The notes under the pieces were generated by a model. It was not told where the DNA came from. It saw nothing but the letters and a program-made list of their open reading frames with translations, and did no database searches. A stretch of DNA of 17,807 bases from CAYZXL01 sp964482435 (GTDB lineage: Bacteria; Auribacterota; JABMQX01), in assembly GCA_964482435.1 (NCBI GenBank), contig CAYZXL010000079.1:1-17807 (forward strand), given 5' to 3'. Shown here piece by piece: positions 6,449 through 13,863 of this stretch (its first letter is position 1; each line of letters opens with the position of its first letter). The translations under genes were made by a program, and so were the position numbers.

Positions 6449-7525
6449 TCAATTACCCGCTTTATTACCCTTTTTCAAGACGTTACCCTTTTTTCGCCAT
6501 TTGGCGCCGGGGCCGCGCCCGAGGCACTCGACCTTCCCGGTTCTCTGGAGGTCACGGAGAACCCTCCGGACCATGTCATGGCTCACCGTCGGACACGACC
6601 TCTCGAGGTCGGCCAGCGAGAACTCAGTGGGGAATCGCGCAAGGGTACTTTGGACGATCTCCGTCTTGGCGCCCCTCGGCTCAGCGAGCTGTCTGAGGCG
6701 TTCCTCAAACTCCCGGTACGCCGACTTCAAGATAAAAAAGACGTAGTTGACATACGGCCAGGGATTGTGCTTCCCGTCGTGCCAGCCACGAGAACTCTCC
6801 TCCAGGGTTTCGTAATAGCGGTCTTTGTTCTCTTCCATGAGGCGCTCGATGCTGATATAGCGCCCCACCTCGTGCCCCAAATGGTAAGACTGGAGGAGGA
6901 GCAGCAGACGAGAAACCCTGCCGTTGCCGTCCCGAAAAGGATGAATGCACAGGAAATCGAGGTTAAATGCCGCGGCAAGAACGAGAGGATGAATTCTCCG
7001 TTCCCTGAGTTCTTTCGTCCACAACTCGAAAAGCTCCTTCATTGAAGGCGGCGTTTTCTTCGCAGAGACGGGGGTAAAACGTATCCTTGTTCTTCCGTCC
7101 GCAGATTTCTCTACGATCTGCCCGTTTTTGTCCTTGTATTTTCCAGCGTCCCAGGCATCCGGAAGGACGAGACGATGAAGCTCAATCGCCACCCCTTCCG
7201 ATAGAGGCACAGCGCCGCTTCTTTCGTGAATGAGCTTTAGAGCTTCTCGATAGCCCCGGACTTCCTCTTCGTTTCTATCCCGAAGGGTGGCTTTCCCCAA
7301 AATGATTGTTTTCACACGGGATGGGTCAACGTTGACTCCCTCGATTCGGGTCGAAGAAACGGCGCTTTCAACAAGGGCATGTTCTCGAAGGGCTTTAAGA
7401 CGCTGCGGGGACTGGTGGACGAAAAGCTGCTGCTTTCCTCGAGCTTCCGCTATATCGGCGAGGTACCATGAAGTCAGCGCGGGGACGCTTTCCAAGCCCT
7501 GTGGGAATAGGCGCAGCGTCATCAT
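6449..7525 (-). CDS. Fic-domain protein with N-terminal inhibitory motif and C-terminal winged helix
   Basis: A 358-residue Fic enzyme, probably an AMP-transferase (or deAMPylase) modifying hydroxyl side chains of a target protein in the cytoplasm. The catalytic loop HPFRDGNGRVSR (195-206) is a complete match to HPFx[D/E]GNGRxxR, with His195 as the general base. An inhibitory motif of the S/TxxxE(G/N) type, STRIEG (58-63), lies N-terminal with Glu62 as the blocking glutamate, which makes this a class II, self-inhibited Fic protein. Residues 288-336 (SLADLERSCPTVSHDMVRRVLRDL) look like a winged helix, which is common in this subfamily. The C-terminal tail is lysine-rich. The start at 7525 is supported by GGAGG 9 bases upstream. 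No separate antitoxin is evident; the built-in inhibitor may suffice. The partner gene downstream is the secreted propeller. Confidence 0.92.
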   Translation of the reverse strand: MMTLRLFPQGLESVPALTSWYLADIAEARGKQQLFVHQSPQRLKALREHALVESAVSSTRIEGVNVDPSRVKTIILGKATLRDRNEEEVRGYREALKLIHERSGAVPLSEGVAIELHRLVLPDAWDAGKYKDKNGQIVEKSADGRTRIRFTPVSAKKTPPSMKELFELWTKELRERRIHPLVLAAAFNLDFLCIHPFRDGNGRVSRLLLLLQSYHLGHEVGRYISIERLMEENKDRYYETLEESSRGWHDGKHNPWPYVNYVFFILKSAYREFEERLRQLAEPRGAKTEIVQSTLARFPTEFSLADLERSCPTVSHDMVRRVLRDLQRTGKVECLGRGPGAKWRKKGNVLKKGNKAGN

Positions 7526-7659
7526 TCTTTCAGTCCTCCGTATGGCGCGCGGGCTTCTTCTGCCTTCATGGGCTGAGTCACAGCATCAACCGCCAGATAG
7601 TAGTGGGAAACCCTGGTTACCTCGTGCCAGGGAAACCAAGCGGAGTCTTCAACACGGTC
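7522..7659 (-). other. Short coding-like frame overlapping the fic start
   Basis: Upstream of fic, a frame runs from just after a TGA (7660-7662) to a TGA at 7522-7524, which overlaps the fic ATG in the ATGA pattern. It encodes about 45 residues of ordinary composition, including WFPWHEV, SHYYLAVDAV and MKAEEARAPYGG. The only ATG is at 7569, which would leave a 15-residue peptide and has no ribosome-binding site. It may be a leader peptide, the decayed end of an older gene, or chance. Confidence 0.25.
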
Positions 7660-7720
7660 TCAAAGGTGCGGCTCTTCTCAGTCGCTTTCTACCGCCACTG
7701 CGACGGCGGGCGACATTCCA

Positions 7721-8497
7721 TTAGTTGCTGCCGACGGAAAGGGCAATGCTCGGAGTGGGCGAGCCGCCCCTTATCTTGGACTCCTTCACAGTTGCCTCGG
7801 TCAACTCTTTGAAGAGGTCCGTGTCCTTCTTGAAGCTCGGGTCTTTCAGAACGTTGCGGCAGTGCAGTTTCATCAGGAAAGCCGGGTAGGGGAGCTTGCC
7901 CACCCGGGCAAAGGTTGCCGGGGCGAACTTTATGTGTCCGCCGCTCTTTTCTAACGTACCGAACAACTGGAACACCATCTTCTTCCCAAAGAGGCGGAGA
8001 TACATGGTGATGGCTATCTTTTCCTTGCCGTCTCCGAGGGCGACCTGGAGATTCTCCAACTTCGTAAACTTCCCGCCCTTAACGTCCGGCAGAAGCCCCG
8101 CAATGTACGAATTCAGCTCCTTCTGCGTGACGGTTACCGAGCCGGACTTTTTGTCCTTCACCGCAGTCTCTAGTTCTGATTTCTTCTGGATGAAGCTCTT
8201 CCTGCTAACTTCGGAGGTCGGGATGGCGGAGATGGAAGGGGTCTGCTGCGTCAAATAAACTGCCGCCGCAACGAGGAGAATGAGCAGGATACGAATAGAG
8301 TTGACGATGATGCTTCTTCGCCGAAGTACGTCGGGGGGGATCTCCGACTTACCCTTCCTTCTTCTCTTTTTGAGTCCGGTTTTCTCCTCGATGTTCTCGA
8401 CAGTAAGCTGGTCTATGATGTCGAGCTTCTTGCCGCAAACGCGGCAGAATATCGCTCCGTATCGGTTTTCACCTCCACAATTTGGGCAAGTGAGCAT
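7721..8497 (-). CDS. Zinc-ribbon, single-pass membrane protein of unknown function
   Basis: A 258-residue protein. Residues 1-24 form a zinc ribbon with two CxxC pairs (Cys4/Cys7 and Cys18/Cys21). A very basic linker (KKRRRKGK, RRR at 59-61) leads into one transmembrane helix at about 62-82. By the positive-inside rule the ribbon is cytoplasmic and the remaining ~175 residues lie outside the membrane. That outer part has VTQKELNSYIAGLL, a strand-rich middle and KLPYPAFLMKLH. This layout faintly recalls YpmS/DUF2140- or LmeA-like lipid-binding domains, but that is a weak inference. Start evidence is strong: GGAGGAG lies 7 bases before the ATG, with a good promoter upstream. Fic begins 195 bp downstream. 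Confidence 0.8.
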   Translation of the reverse strand: MLTCPNCGGENRYGAIFCRVCGKKLDIIDQLTVENIEEKTGLKKRRRKGKSEIPPDVLRRRSIIVNSIRILLILLVAAAVYLTQQTPSISAIPTSEVSRKSFIQKKSELETAVKDKKSGSVTVTQKELNSYIAGLLPDVKGGKFTKLENLQVALGDGKEKIAITMYLRLFGKKMVFQLFGTLEKSGGHIKFAPATFARVGKLPYPAFLMKLHCRNVLKDPSFKKDTDLFKELTEATVKESKIRGGSPTPSIALSVGSN

Positions 8498-8548
8498 CTG
8501 TTTGCTCCTCCGTAAAGTCTTCTTCTGGCACTCAGTTTTTCTACTTCA

Positions 8549-8577
8549 AAGATAGCAGCACTTCCGGATTTTGTCAA
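8549..8577 (-). promoter_or_regulatory. Sigma70-type promoter of the zinc-ribbon gene
   Basis: On the minus strand, a perfect TTGACA (8577-8572), a 17-bp spacer and TATCTT (8554-8549) lie upstream of the start at 8497. This predicts a transcript with a leader of roughly 45 bases that contains the strong ribosome-binding site. Confidence 0.55.
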
Positions 8578-8698
8578 TGAAATGCCAGACCAAAATCCAC
8601 CCCTGCGCGAATAGTATTCCGACCAAGCCTGCGGTAGTGAGCGGGTAGCGCGGCGCCACGGCGTTCGCCTGGCGGCAGCAAAGGGGAAAAGGGCACGA

Positions 8699-9859
8699 TC
8701 ACCTGGGTGGGGAATTTGGGACAGCGCGTCGCCTCACACGCTCGCCCTGCCAGATCGTGAACAGGGCGAAGAGGGCAAAGATGCAGGCGAGGAAGAGGTA
8801 CGGCGCCTTGAGGTTCAACAGGCTGGCGACGACGCCGAAAATTATCGGCCCGATCAACCGCCCCGCAGAAAGAAAAGCCTCGTGAACCCCGGCCAACGAA
8901 CTGCGGAACACCGGCTCGTGCAGCGTGTAGAACAGGCTGGAAAAGTAAGTCAGGCCCGAGACTACACCCACCGCCGCGAAGGCAGCCGCAAAAACAGCCA
9001 CGTGGTTGAATAAGAAAACCGCCAGAAACGAAGCCGCCATCAGGAGCTGACCCGCGAAGAGAAACGACAGGTTCTCCTGCCATGCACGCGTTTTTGAAAG
9101 GACGTAAAAGGATAGAAGCTGCCCGAGGTAAAGTGAAAACAGGAGGTGGCTCACGAGGGGCTTGCCGAGACGAAGGAGGTCGCCGAGCTTCGGGAAAAGC
9201 GCGAAGAGACAGCCCGCGGAGGCGTAACTCAGGAAAATGAAAATCCTCGCTGTGACCAGAAAAAATCTCTTTTGTGAGACGGAGATGGTGGACGGTGAGG
9301 ACGTGTCCTCGGAGGATGCAGTGTGGGGCTGGTTGGTGGTCCCTCTCGCCAGAAGAGGGCTGCCTGCGACGATGGGGATTAGACACCCGGCTGCGACCAG
9401 AAATGGAAGGCGGAAGTCCCAGTTGTAAAGCTGGCCGCACGTGGCCGTCGCCACGGCATACCCGCTGCACCACCAGAGGTTGAAGCGGCTCAGAGCGCGG
9501 TACAACTCGGCATGGGATTTTCCCTGGCCCAGCCGGTGCTCCAGAGGGGGCCAGAAGAATGCGGAAGCTGCCCCAATCAGCAGAGTAAGGAGAACGAACA
9601 ACGGAACCGACCAAACGACCATGCTGAGGAAGCAGAGGACGATAAGGAAGATGGAGCTGATAATGGAGGTGAGCCGCGCCTCCACCAGAGAAAGACGCCT
9701 GGCGAGGAAGAAGCACAGGAGAGAGTACGATAGTGAGCCCGAGCCGGTTAGTATGCCAAGCTCAGTCGGCGAGGCGCCCGCGTCAACGCCCCGGAAGTTG
9801 AGCCCGAGCATTAGATAGACCACCGTCATGTCCATTAGAAAAGAGAAGACGTAAATCAT
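8699..9859 (-). CDS. Major facilitator superfamily transporter
   Basis: A 386-residue polytopic inner-membrane protein with about 12 hydrophobic helices in two halves, joined by a polar loop around residues 180-200 (GTTNQPHTASSEDTSSPSTIS in the middle). This is the MFS layout and length. The helix 2-3 region has LARRLSLVEARL, which fits the loosely conserved MFS loop. The C-terminus is basic (GERVRRRAVPN). Substrate cannot be read from the sequence. The start is uncertain: the ATG at 9859 and a GTG two codons upstream (9865) both lack a good ribosome-binding site. Another minus-strand frame is open across much of the gene, but its arginine/proline-rich product has no membrane segments and is a shadow. 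Confidence 0.82.
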   Translation of the reverse strand: MIYVFSFLMDMTVVYLMLGLNFRGVDAGASPTELGILTGSGSLSYSLLCFFLARRLSLVEARLTSIISSIFLIVLCFLSMVVWSVPLFVLLTLLIGAASAFFWPPLEHRLGQGKSHAELYRALSRFNLWWCSGYAVATATCGQLYNWDFRLPFLVAAGCLIPIVAGSPLLARGTTNQPHTASSEDTSSPSTISVSQKRFFLVTARIFIFLSYASAGCLFALFPKLGDLLRLGKPLVSHLLFSLYLGQLLSFYVLSKTRAWQENLSFLFAGQLLMAASFLAVFLFNHVAVFAAAFAAVGVVSGLTYFSSLFYTLHEPVFRSSLAGVHEAFLSAGRLIGPIIFGVVASLLNLKAPYLFLACIFALFALFTIWQGERVRRRAVPNSPPR

Positions 9860-9972
9860 AGTCACGGCACCGCGTGTAGTTGTGTTCCTGTGCCGAGGAT
9901 TGCTGTCCTGGCGGCGATGGATTTCTCGGAGTTGTTCGCTGTGGGCAACTGCGCCGCGTCGTCAGGGCGACT

Positions 9973-10002
9973 CTTGTAACATGCTGGGTGGTGGCGGGTC
10001 AA
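9973..10002 (-). promoter_or_regulatory. Candidate promoter of the MFS gene
   Basis: On the minus strand, TTGACC (10002-9997), an 18-bp spacer and TACAAG (9978-9973) give 5/6 and 4/6 matches to consensus, about 115 bp before the MFS start. Confidence 0.35.
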
Positions 10003-10055
10003 TGGCGCTCAGCGGACGGGTCTGGGTGCATAAAGGTGGCGTGTAATCGTGGCAT

Positions 10056-10108
10056 CCCCCGCGTTCCGGGGGGGACCCGTGAGCACTTTCATGGGCAAGA
10101 TGCCCATG
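10056..10108. repeat. Tandem hairpins, probable dispersed palindromic repeat
   Basis: First hairpin: CCCCCG (10056-10061), 5-nt loop, CGGGGG (10067-10072). Second: CATGGGCA (10090-10097), loop AGA, TGCCCATG (10101-10108), a perfect 8-bp stem followed by CCACG. The second unit is of a kind I recall as recurring in non-coding DNA of planctomycete-like and other uncultured genomes, where it gives spurious translations such as HGQDAHAT. That recollection needs a search to confirm. Confidence 0.6.
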
Positions 10109-10210
10109 CCACGTCGGAAGGGAAGGAATCCTGCCCGATAGCAGTCAACAAGCTATGTGGCGCAGTGCGTGGGCGTTCAGCGAATCCGGCAGACATCGCA
10201 AATTAAAGCG

Positions 10211-11275
10211 CTATGGAAAGGTCCTGGCATTGAGGATTTGTACGACGGCGTCGGTGGAGGAAGGGAAGACCACGGTCTTTTTCAGCCTTCTGGCGGAGAG
10301 GCAGATTGTGGCGATGTATTCCTCAAGGTTTGCGGCGGTCTGATAATTGATGTCGTGGAAGAGGATGACGAGCTGTTTCTTGCCGGCGGCGATGGACCTT
10401 CGTACGCCCTCCTCGATGTTTCTGTTCACTTCATCCACCGATGGGCTGCCGGTGTTGTCACCGCTGTCAATGTCCCACAGAATCATTTTCAGGTGCTGCC
10501 GACGATATACCGCCGTCGCCCTGCGACTCTTTTCGCCATAAGTCGGACGGACGTACAGGGGGCTGCTGCCAGCGAGGTTCCGAATGCGTGCCCTGGCGCG
10601 AACGAGGTCGCTCTCCAGGCCGTTTAGCCCGTCAGCGAGGCTGAGAACGCCGCTTTCGTCGGCGTCGTAAGGAAGGGCGGAGGCGCGGGCGCGATGGCTT
10701 GCATGATCGGCAGATGAACCAGAGTGTATGCCGAGCACGTGCCCCTCTCTCGCCAGCAAAGCGATTATGTCCTGACCCATCTGTGTCTCCCCCCTCCCCG
10801 GAGCGTGCGTCTGAACAAAGAACACGGCTTTTATGTTCTTCTGAACGAGATTGTTTTTCAGGGTCTGGAGGACCTTCTGGGTGTGGTTTCTGCCGGAGTC
10901 GAGGGTCTCCACGTGAGGACCGTCGTCGAACGAGAGAACGACTTCGATGGTGTCATTCGAGGTGTCGGTTTTGGCGGCAATCGTCGGGGTCTGGGAAACT
11001 GAGGGCTTCGCGCCGGAGACGCCGCCATTCGAGGGCTTCCTCGACTCCGCGGAAGGCGGCTCTTCAGATGGGCGGTTGGTGGTGAGTGAAGCGGAAGCCG
11101 AGGCGCGCCGGTCCGGGGATTCTGTCGTGGAGCGCGCAGCCGTTTTTGGTTGAGAAGTCGGACGGCGCCGGGCACAGGTCGCCGCCACGAGGAATTGGGC
11201 TATAACAAGCACAACGACCAAACGCCAGAGATGCCAAAACCATCTTTTCGGAGAATCCGGAGAAAAGCAACACAT
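10211..11275 (-). CDS. Membrane-anchored polysaccharide deacetylase (NodB domain)
   Basis: A 354-residue protein expected to remove acetyl groups from N-acetylated (or O-acetylated) glycans in the periplasm. Residues 12-34 form a signal anchor (WHLWRLVVVLVIAQFLVAA). A Ser/Thr/Pro/Arg-rich linker runs to about residue 105, followed by the NodB domain. The motifs are SFDDGP (115-120, with Asp117 and Asp118), a histidine motif HSGSSADH (184-191), RPTYG (242-246, in place of the usual RxPYG), WDIDSGD (267-273) and LFHD (305-308, with His307). The two metal histidines normally lie four residues apart, but here they are seven (or ten) apart, so metal binding may differ. The ATG at 11275 is preferred over a TTG at 11281; neither has a strong ribosome-binding site. 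A good promoter lies about 220 bp upstream. Confidence 0.85.
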   Translation of the reverse strand: MCCFSPDSPKRWFWHLWRLVVVLVIAQFLVAATCARRRPTSQPKTAARSTTESPDRRASASASLTTNRPSEEPPSAESRKPSNGGVSGAKPSVSQTPTIAAKTDTSNDTIEVVLSFDDGPHVETLDSGRNHTQKVLQTLKNNLVQKNIKAVFFVQTHAPGRGETQMGQDIIALLAREGHVLGIHSGSSADHASHRARASALPYDADESGVLSLADGLNGLESDLVRARARIRNLAGSSPLYVRPTYGEKSRRATAVYRRQHLKMILWDIDSGDNTGSPSVDEVNRNIEEGVRRSIAAGKKQLVILFHDINYQTAANLEEYIATICLSARRLKKTVVFPSSTDAVVQILNARTFP

Positions 11276-11599
11276 AAGCAACTCAAATGCGGCCTCTGCG
11301 AGAAAGCTGGCTCGCGGATTTTGTTCCTGCTAATTTCCGGGACGTTTCCAGAGCAGTTGCCTCTCGAACGGAACGTCAGGCGCGCCGTTTCACGACGAAA
11401 GAAGACCGGCTGCCTTTCGCTCTGTAGTCGGCGGCGCCAATGAGCGAGACCGCTTTGCCTTGAGCACTGATTCCTCGCTGAGAGCGTTGCCGGATAATAA
11501 CCGAGGCGGCGGCGGATGGCAACCGATAATTGCGACGCAGTCGGGTAGGGCTGCGCCCTGGGGGAATGGCGGTCTCTCTGCGTCCGCCCGTCTGCCACG
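11276..11599. other. Intergenic region between pfkB-type kinase and deacetylase
   Basis: 324 bp with no supportable gene. It holds a strong-looking minus-strand promoter and a small hairpin, AGGGC-TGC-GCCCT (11547-11559), about 40 bp past the kinase stop. The hairpin has no T-run and might be a weak terminator of the kinase operon. Confidence 0.5.
11494..11522 (-). promoter_or_regulatory. Sigma70-type promoter of the deacetylase gene
   Basis: On the minus strand, TTGCCA (11522-11517), a 17-bp spacer and TATTAT (11499-11494) each match consensus in 5 of 6 positions. The start codon is about 220 bp downstream, implying a long untranslated leader of around 210 bases. Confidence 0.5.
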
Positions 11600-12532
11600 T
11601 CATCCTCCTCTTCGGACGGAGATGAGCGGCAGGTAACGTTCGACGTCCCTCTTCGTGAGGTTTGCGATGGGCCAGACGGCGGCGTTCGCGCAGCCGCCAG
11701 CCGCTCCCCATCGCAGGCATTCTTCCATGGGAAGGTTGCGCGTCAAACCGTACATAATTCCGGCAATCAAGCAGTCGCCGGACCCGACGGGCATGACTTC
11801 TTTTATCTTCGGGGGTCTGACGACGAAGGTCTCTCCTTTGAACGACGCTTTCAAGCCTTTCCTGCCCAACGTAATCACGACGAGCTCAACCCCTTTATCG
11901 TGAAAAAACTTGAACGCGGCGCGGTAATCGGCAGCGGTTCGGAGAGGCTTTCCCGTCGAGGATTCGTATTCGGCTCGGTTTGGCTTGACCATGAACGGCG
12001 CGGCCTCGAGTCCGTGGACAAAAGCATCCCCGTACGTGTCGAGGATTGTGAGCGCATTGGTCTTGCGAGCTTCGCGGATGAGGTCGCGGTAGAACGTCGC
12101 GAGGTTCGCCCCCGGAACGCTTCCCGAAAGAACGACGATTTTCGCTTTTCGGATAGCCGCGACGGCTTTCTCCTTCATGCGGCGCACTTCATCGCGCGTT
12201 ATCGCCTCACCCTCCTCGATGAGCGTGGTGTTCAGCTCGCGCGAGGTCTCGTGAATCCGAGTGGAAAAGCGAGTGGGGCTTTTCACCCAGAACGGGGTAA
12301 GCCGAATGTCTTCTTGAGGAAGCAGGTCGGCGAGAATCTTTCCGGTGTGTCCGCCGAGCATAACGAAAGCTTTCACCGGAAGACCGAGATTCTTGAGCAC
12401 TCGCGCGACGTTGACACCCTTTCCGCCCGCGACGACTTCCTTCCGGTCCGTCCGCGAGAGAACGCCTTTCCGCAGTTTCTCGACGAAAAGCGTGTTGTCA
12501 ATGAGCGGATTAAGGGTGACAGTGACAATCAT
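11600..12532 (-). CDS. PfkB-family sugar-phosphate kinase (1-phosphofructokinase / tagatose-6-phosphate kinase type)
   Basis: A 310-residue ATP-dependent kinase that phosphorylates a phosphorylated ketohexose such as fructose 1-phosphate, fructose 6-phosphate or tagatose 6-phosphate. The start MIVTVTLNPLIDNT is the FruK/LacC-type opening. GGKGVNVARVL (36-46) is the first PfkB signature, LSGSVP (135-140) and KPNRAE (183-188) are family words, and GSGD (250-253) holds the catalytic base Asp253. Length matches E. coli FruK (312). The ATG at 12532 is chosen because a GGAAGGGAG ribosome-binding site stands before it; upstream in-frame codons reach 12628 but lack that support. It is last in the glycerate kinase-kdsB-pyrG-memo operon, 92 bp after memo. 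No PTS genes are nearby, so I leave the exact substrate open. Confidence 0.85.
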   Translation of the reverse strand: MIVTVTLNPLIDNTLFVEKLRKGVLSRTDRKEVVAGGKGVNVARVLKNLGLPVKAFVMLGGHTGKILADLLPQEDIRLTPFWVKSPTRFSTRIHETSRELNTTLIEEGEAITRDEVRRMKEKAVAAIRKAKIVVLSGSVPGANLATFYRDLIREARKTNALTILDTYGDAFVHGLEAAPFMVKPNRAEYESSTGKPLRTAADYRAAFKFFHDKGVELVVITLGRKGLKASFKGETFVVRPPKIKEVMPVGSGDCLIAGIMYGLTRNLPMEECLRWGAAGGCANAAVWPIANLTKRDVERYLPLISVRRGG

Positions 12533-12624
12533 GTTGGCTTCTCCCTTCCGGCCCGGCGATTCGAGGTTCTTTAGCCGTAGAGGCAAGCTTCCCGACAGCG
12601 CGCCATCCGTGGAGGGCGCGGCGT

Positions 12625-13863
12625 TCATTCCAACACAACGCTGGCAAAGGAGACGATGGATTGCGTGGCGTGGTCAATGGCTTTGTCGTATTTGAGAAGT
12701 CGTGCTGTTGCCGGAGCGACCAGGTTGAGAAGAACGTAGATTGCGGGAAACCCGCAAATGCGTCTTCTGTCGTTGTCCTTTGCCACGGAAGCGAAGAACC
12801 CCGCCGCGTCCACGTTCTCGACGTGCTTGAGCATGTCCCTGTCCTCTTTCTCGAGGAGAATTTCGGTGCTCGGGCTGAGTTTTCCCCTGTCGCCGAATTT
12901 CTGCCCGATGTGGGAAAGGTCAACTCCGGCGATGAAGCAGACCTTCCGTTTGGTTCGTGCAGCGGCAATCCTGACCGCCTGAACGAAGTCCGACACTCGC
13001 GAGTCCTCGGTCGGCTGGCGTTTCGCGGCCATCATCTCGTCGAAGGAGGAGCAGAGAATGGGGACGATGGATATGTCCTCCTTCGGGAAAACGTATCGCA
13101 AGAAGACCGCCTGGAACTCGACGGAGTGCTCGCTGCGGTGAGCAAACTCGTCGGCGAGGAGGTCGTCCGGACAATTCTCGACGAGGGATTCGACGAAAGG
13201 CTTGTCTGTGGGAATAACCCCAAGCGGCGTTGCGAAATCCTTGTGGGTCACGGCAAAAAGGCTTTTCATCTGAAAATGACCGATGCCGAGGATGACGAAA
13301 ACGTCCGCACGGGGAGCAGCCGCAAGCTCGCTGTATGCCCAGGCGAAACATGGGCCGCCCGCGCGAAGGTCTATGTGTGGCGCCATGATGCCCTTGACAG
13401 CTTTCCGCCGCTTCTTCGGCGGAAGGGGACCGGGGCCATGGGGGGAAGCGAAGAAGGAGTCGAGCTCGCGTCTAAGCTCGTCGGCGTCGGCGGGGTAAGC
13501 TTCGCCGGCATGGGACGGAAGGCGAACCGGAGCACGCCTGAACTCGTCCTCGATTTTGCTCCTGTGCTTGCGGAATCGCTCGTTGTCGAGGAAGAGATTC
13601 TTGTCGAGGTCGGAGATGATTTTGTTGAGATGGGAGGAGAGGAGAAGTGTTCCGAACTTGCGTGTGTACTCGTATTGAATGTCGGCGAGCGAATGATTCC
13701 CGTCGCACAGAGCCATAATCAGCAAAATGTCGGGCGTGACAACGACTTTGCTCTCACAAAAACCGAGGGGGTCGGAGATATAGATTAGGTCCTGCCCCTG
13801 GTGTCGAATCGGGGTCGTTTGAAGCGGCCGGAGTCTTGGGTGGTCGGCAAGTGCATCACTCAT
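12625..13863 (-). CDS. MEMO-family protein (AmmeMemoRadiSam system protein B) with N-terminal winged-helix-like domain
   Basis: A 412-residue protein. Residues from about 115 to the end are a MEMO domain, related to class III extradiol dioxygenases but of unsettled bacterial function. It keeps the putative metal-site residues: APHIDL (His163), GIGHF (His196), EHSVEFQ (His246), VDLSHIG (His318) and CGFPAIY (Cys370). Residues 1-110 are an addition. PDILLIMALCDGNHSLADI and the following LSSHLNKIISDLDKNLFL look like a PqqD-type or other small winged helix, which suggests peptide or protein binding. The start ATG overlaps the pyrG stop in an ATGA, so translation is coupled to pyrG. The usual partners AMMECR1 and the radical SAM protein are absent from the window. 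Confidence 0.87.
   Translation of the reverse strand: MSDALADHPRLRPLQTTPIRHQGQDLIYISDPLGFCESKVVVTPDILLIMALCDGNHSLADIQYEYTRKFGTLLLSSHLNKIISDLDKNLFLDNERFRKHRSKIEDEFRRAPVRLPSHAGEAYPADADELRRELDSFFASPHGPGPLPPKKRRKAVKGIMAPHIDLRAGGPCFAWAYSELAAAPRADVFVILGIGHFQMKSLFAVTHKDFATPLGVIPTDKPFVESLVENCPDDLLADEFAHRSEHSVEFQAVFLRYVFPKEDISIVPILCSSFDEMMAAKRQPTEDSRVSDFVQAVRIAAARTKRKVCFIAGVDLSHIGQKFGDRGKLSPSTEILLEKEDRDMLKHVENVDAAGFFASVAKDNDRRRICGFPAIYVLLNLVAPATARLLKYDKAIDHATQSIVSFASVVLE

Larger units (their letters stand above)
9860..10210. other. Intergenic region between deacetylase and MFS genes, with palindromic repeats
   Basis: 351 bp without a credible gene. A plus-strand frame of 108 codons (9880-10206) crosses it, but it is cysteine-rich and reads through the palindromes, so I treat it as spurious. 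The region holds a candidate promoter for the MFS gene and two adjacent hairpins, described separately. Confidence 0.55.

Noticed and set aside
5556..6746. 396-codon plus-strand frame opposite the propeller and the fic 3' end
   Set aside because: It mirrors the repeated blade codons, has a Phe/Pro/His-rich product without domains, and runs across two genes supported by motifs and ribosome-binding sites.
8574..9716. 380-codon minus-strand frame overlapping the MFS gene
   Set aside because: Its product is Arg/Pro/Gly-rich with no membrane helices or motifs; the other frame gives a clear 12-helix transporter.
9880..10206. 108-codon plus-strand frame in the deacetylase-MFS gap
   Set aside because: It reads through palindromic repeats and yields the HGQDAHAT-type peptide that I recognise as a false translation of a non-coding repeat.
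12661..13788. 375-codon plus-strand frame opposite the MEMO gene
   Set aside because: The product is a valine/glutamate/arginine-rich shadow; the minus strand has all MEMO metal-site residues.
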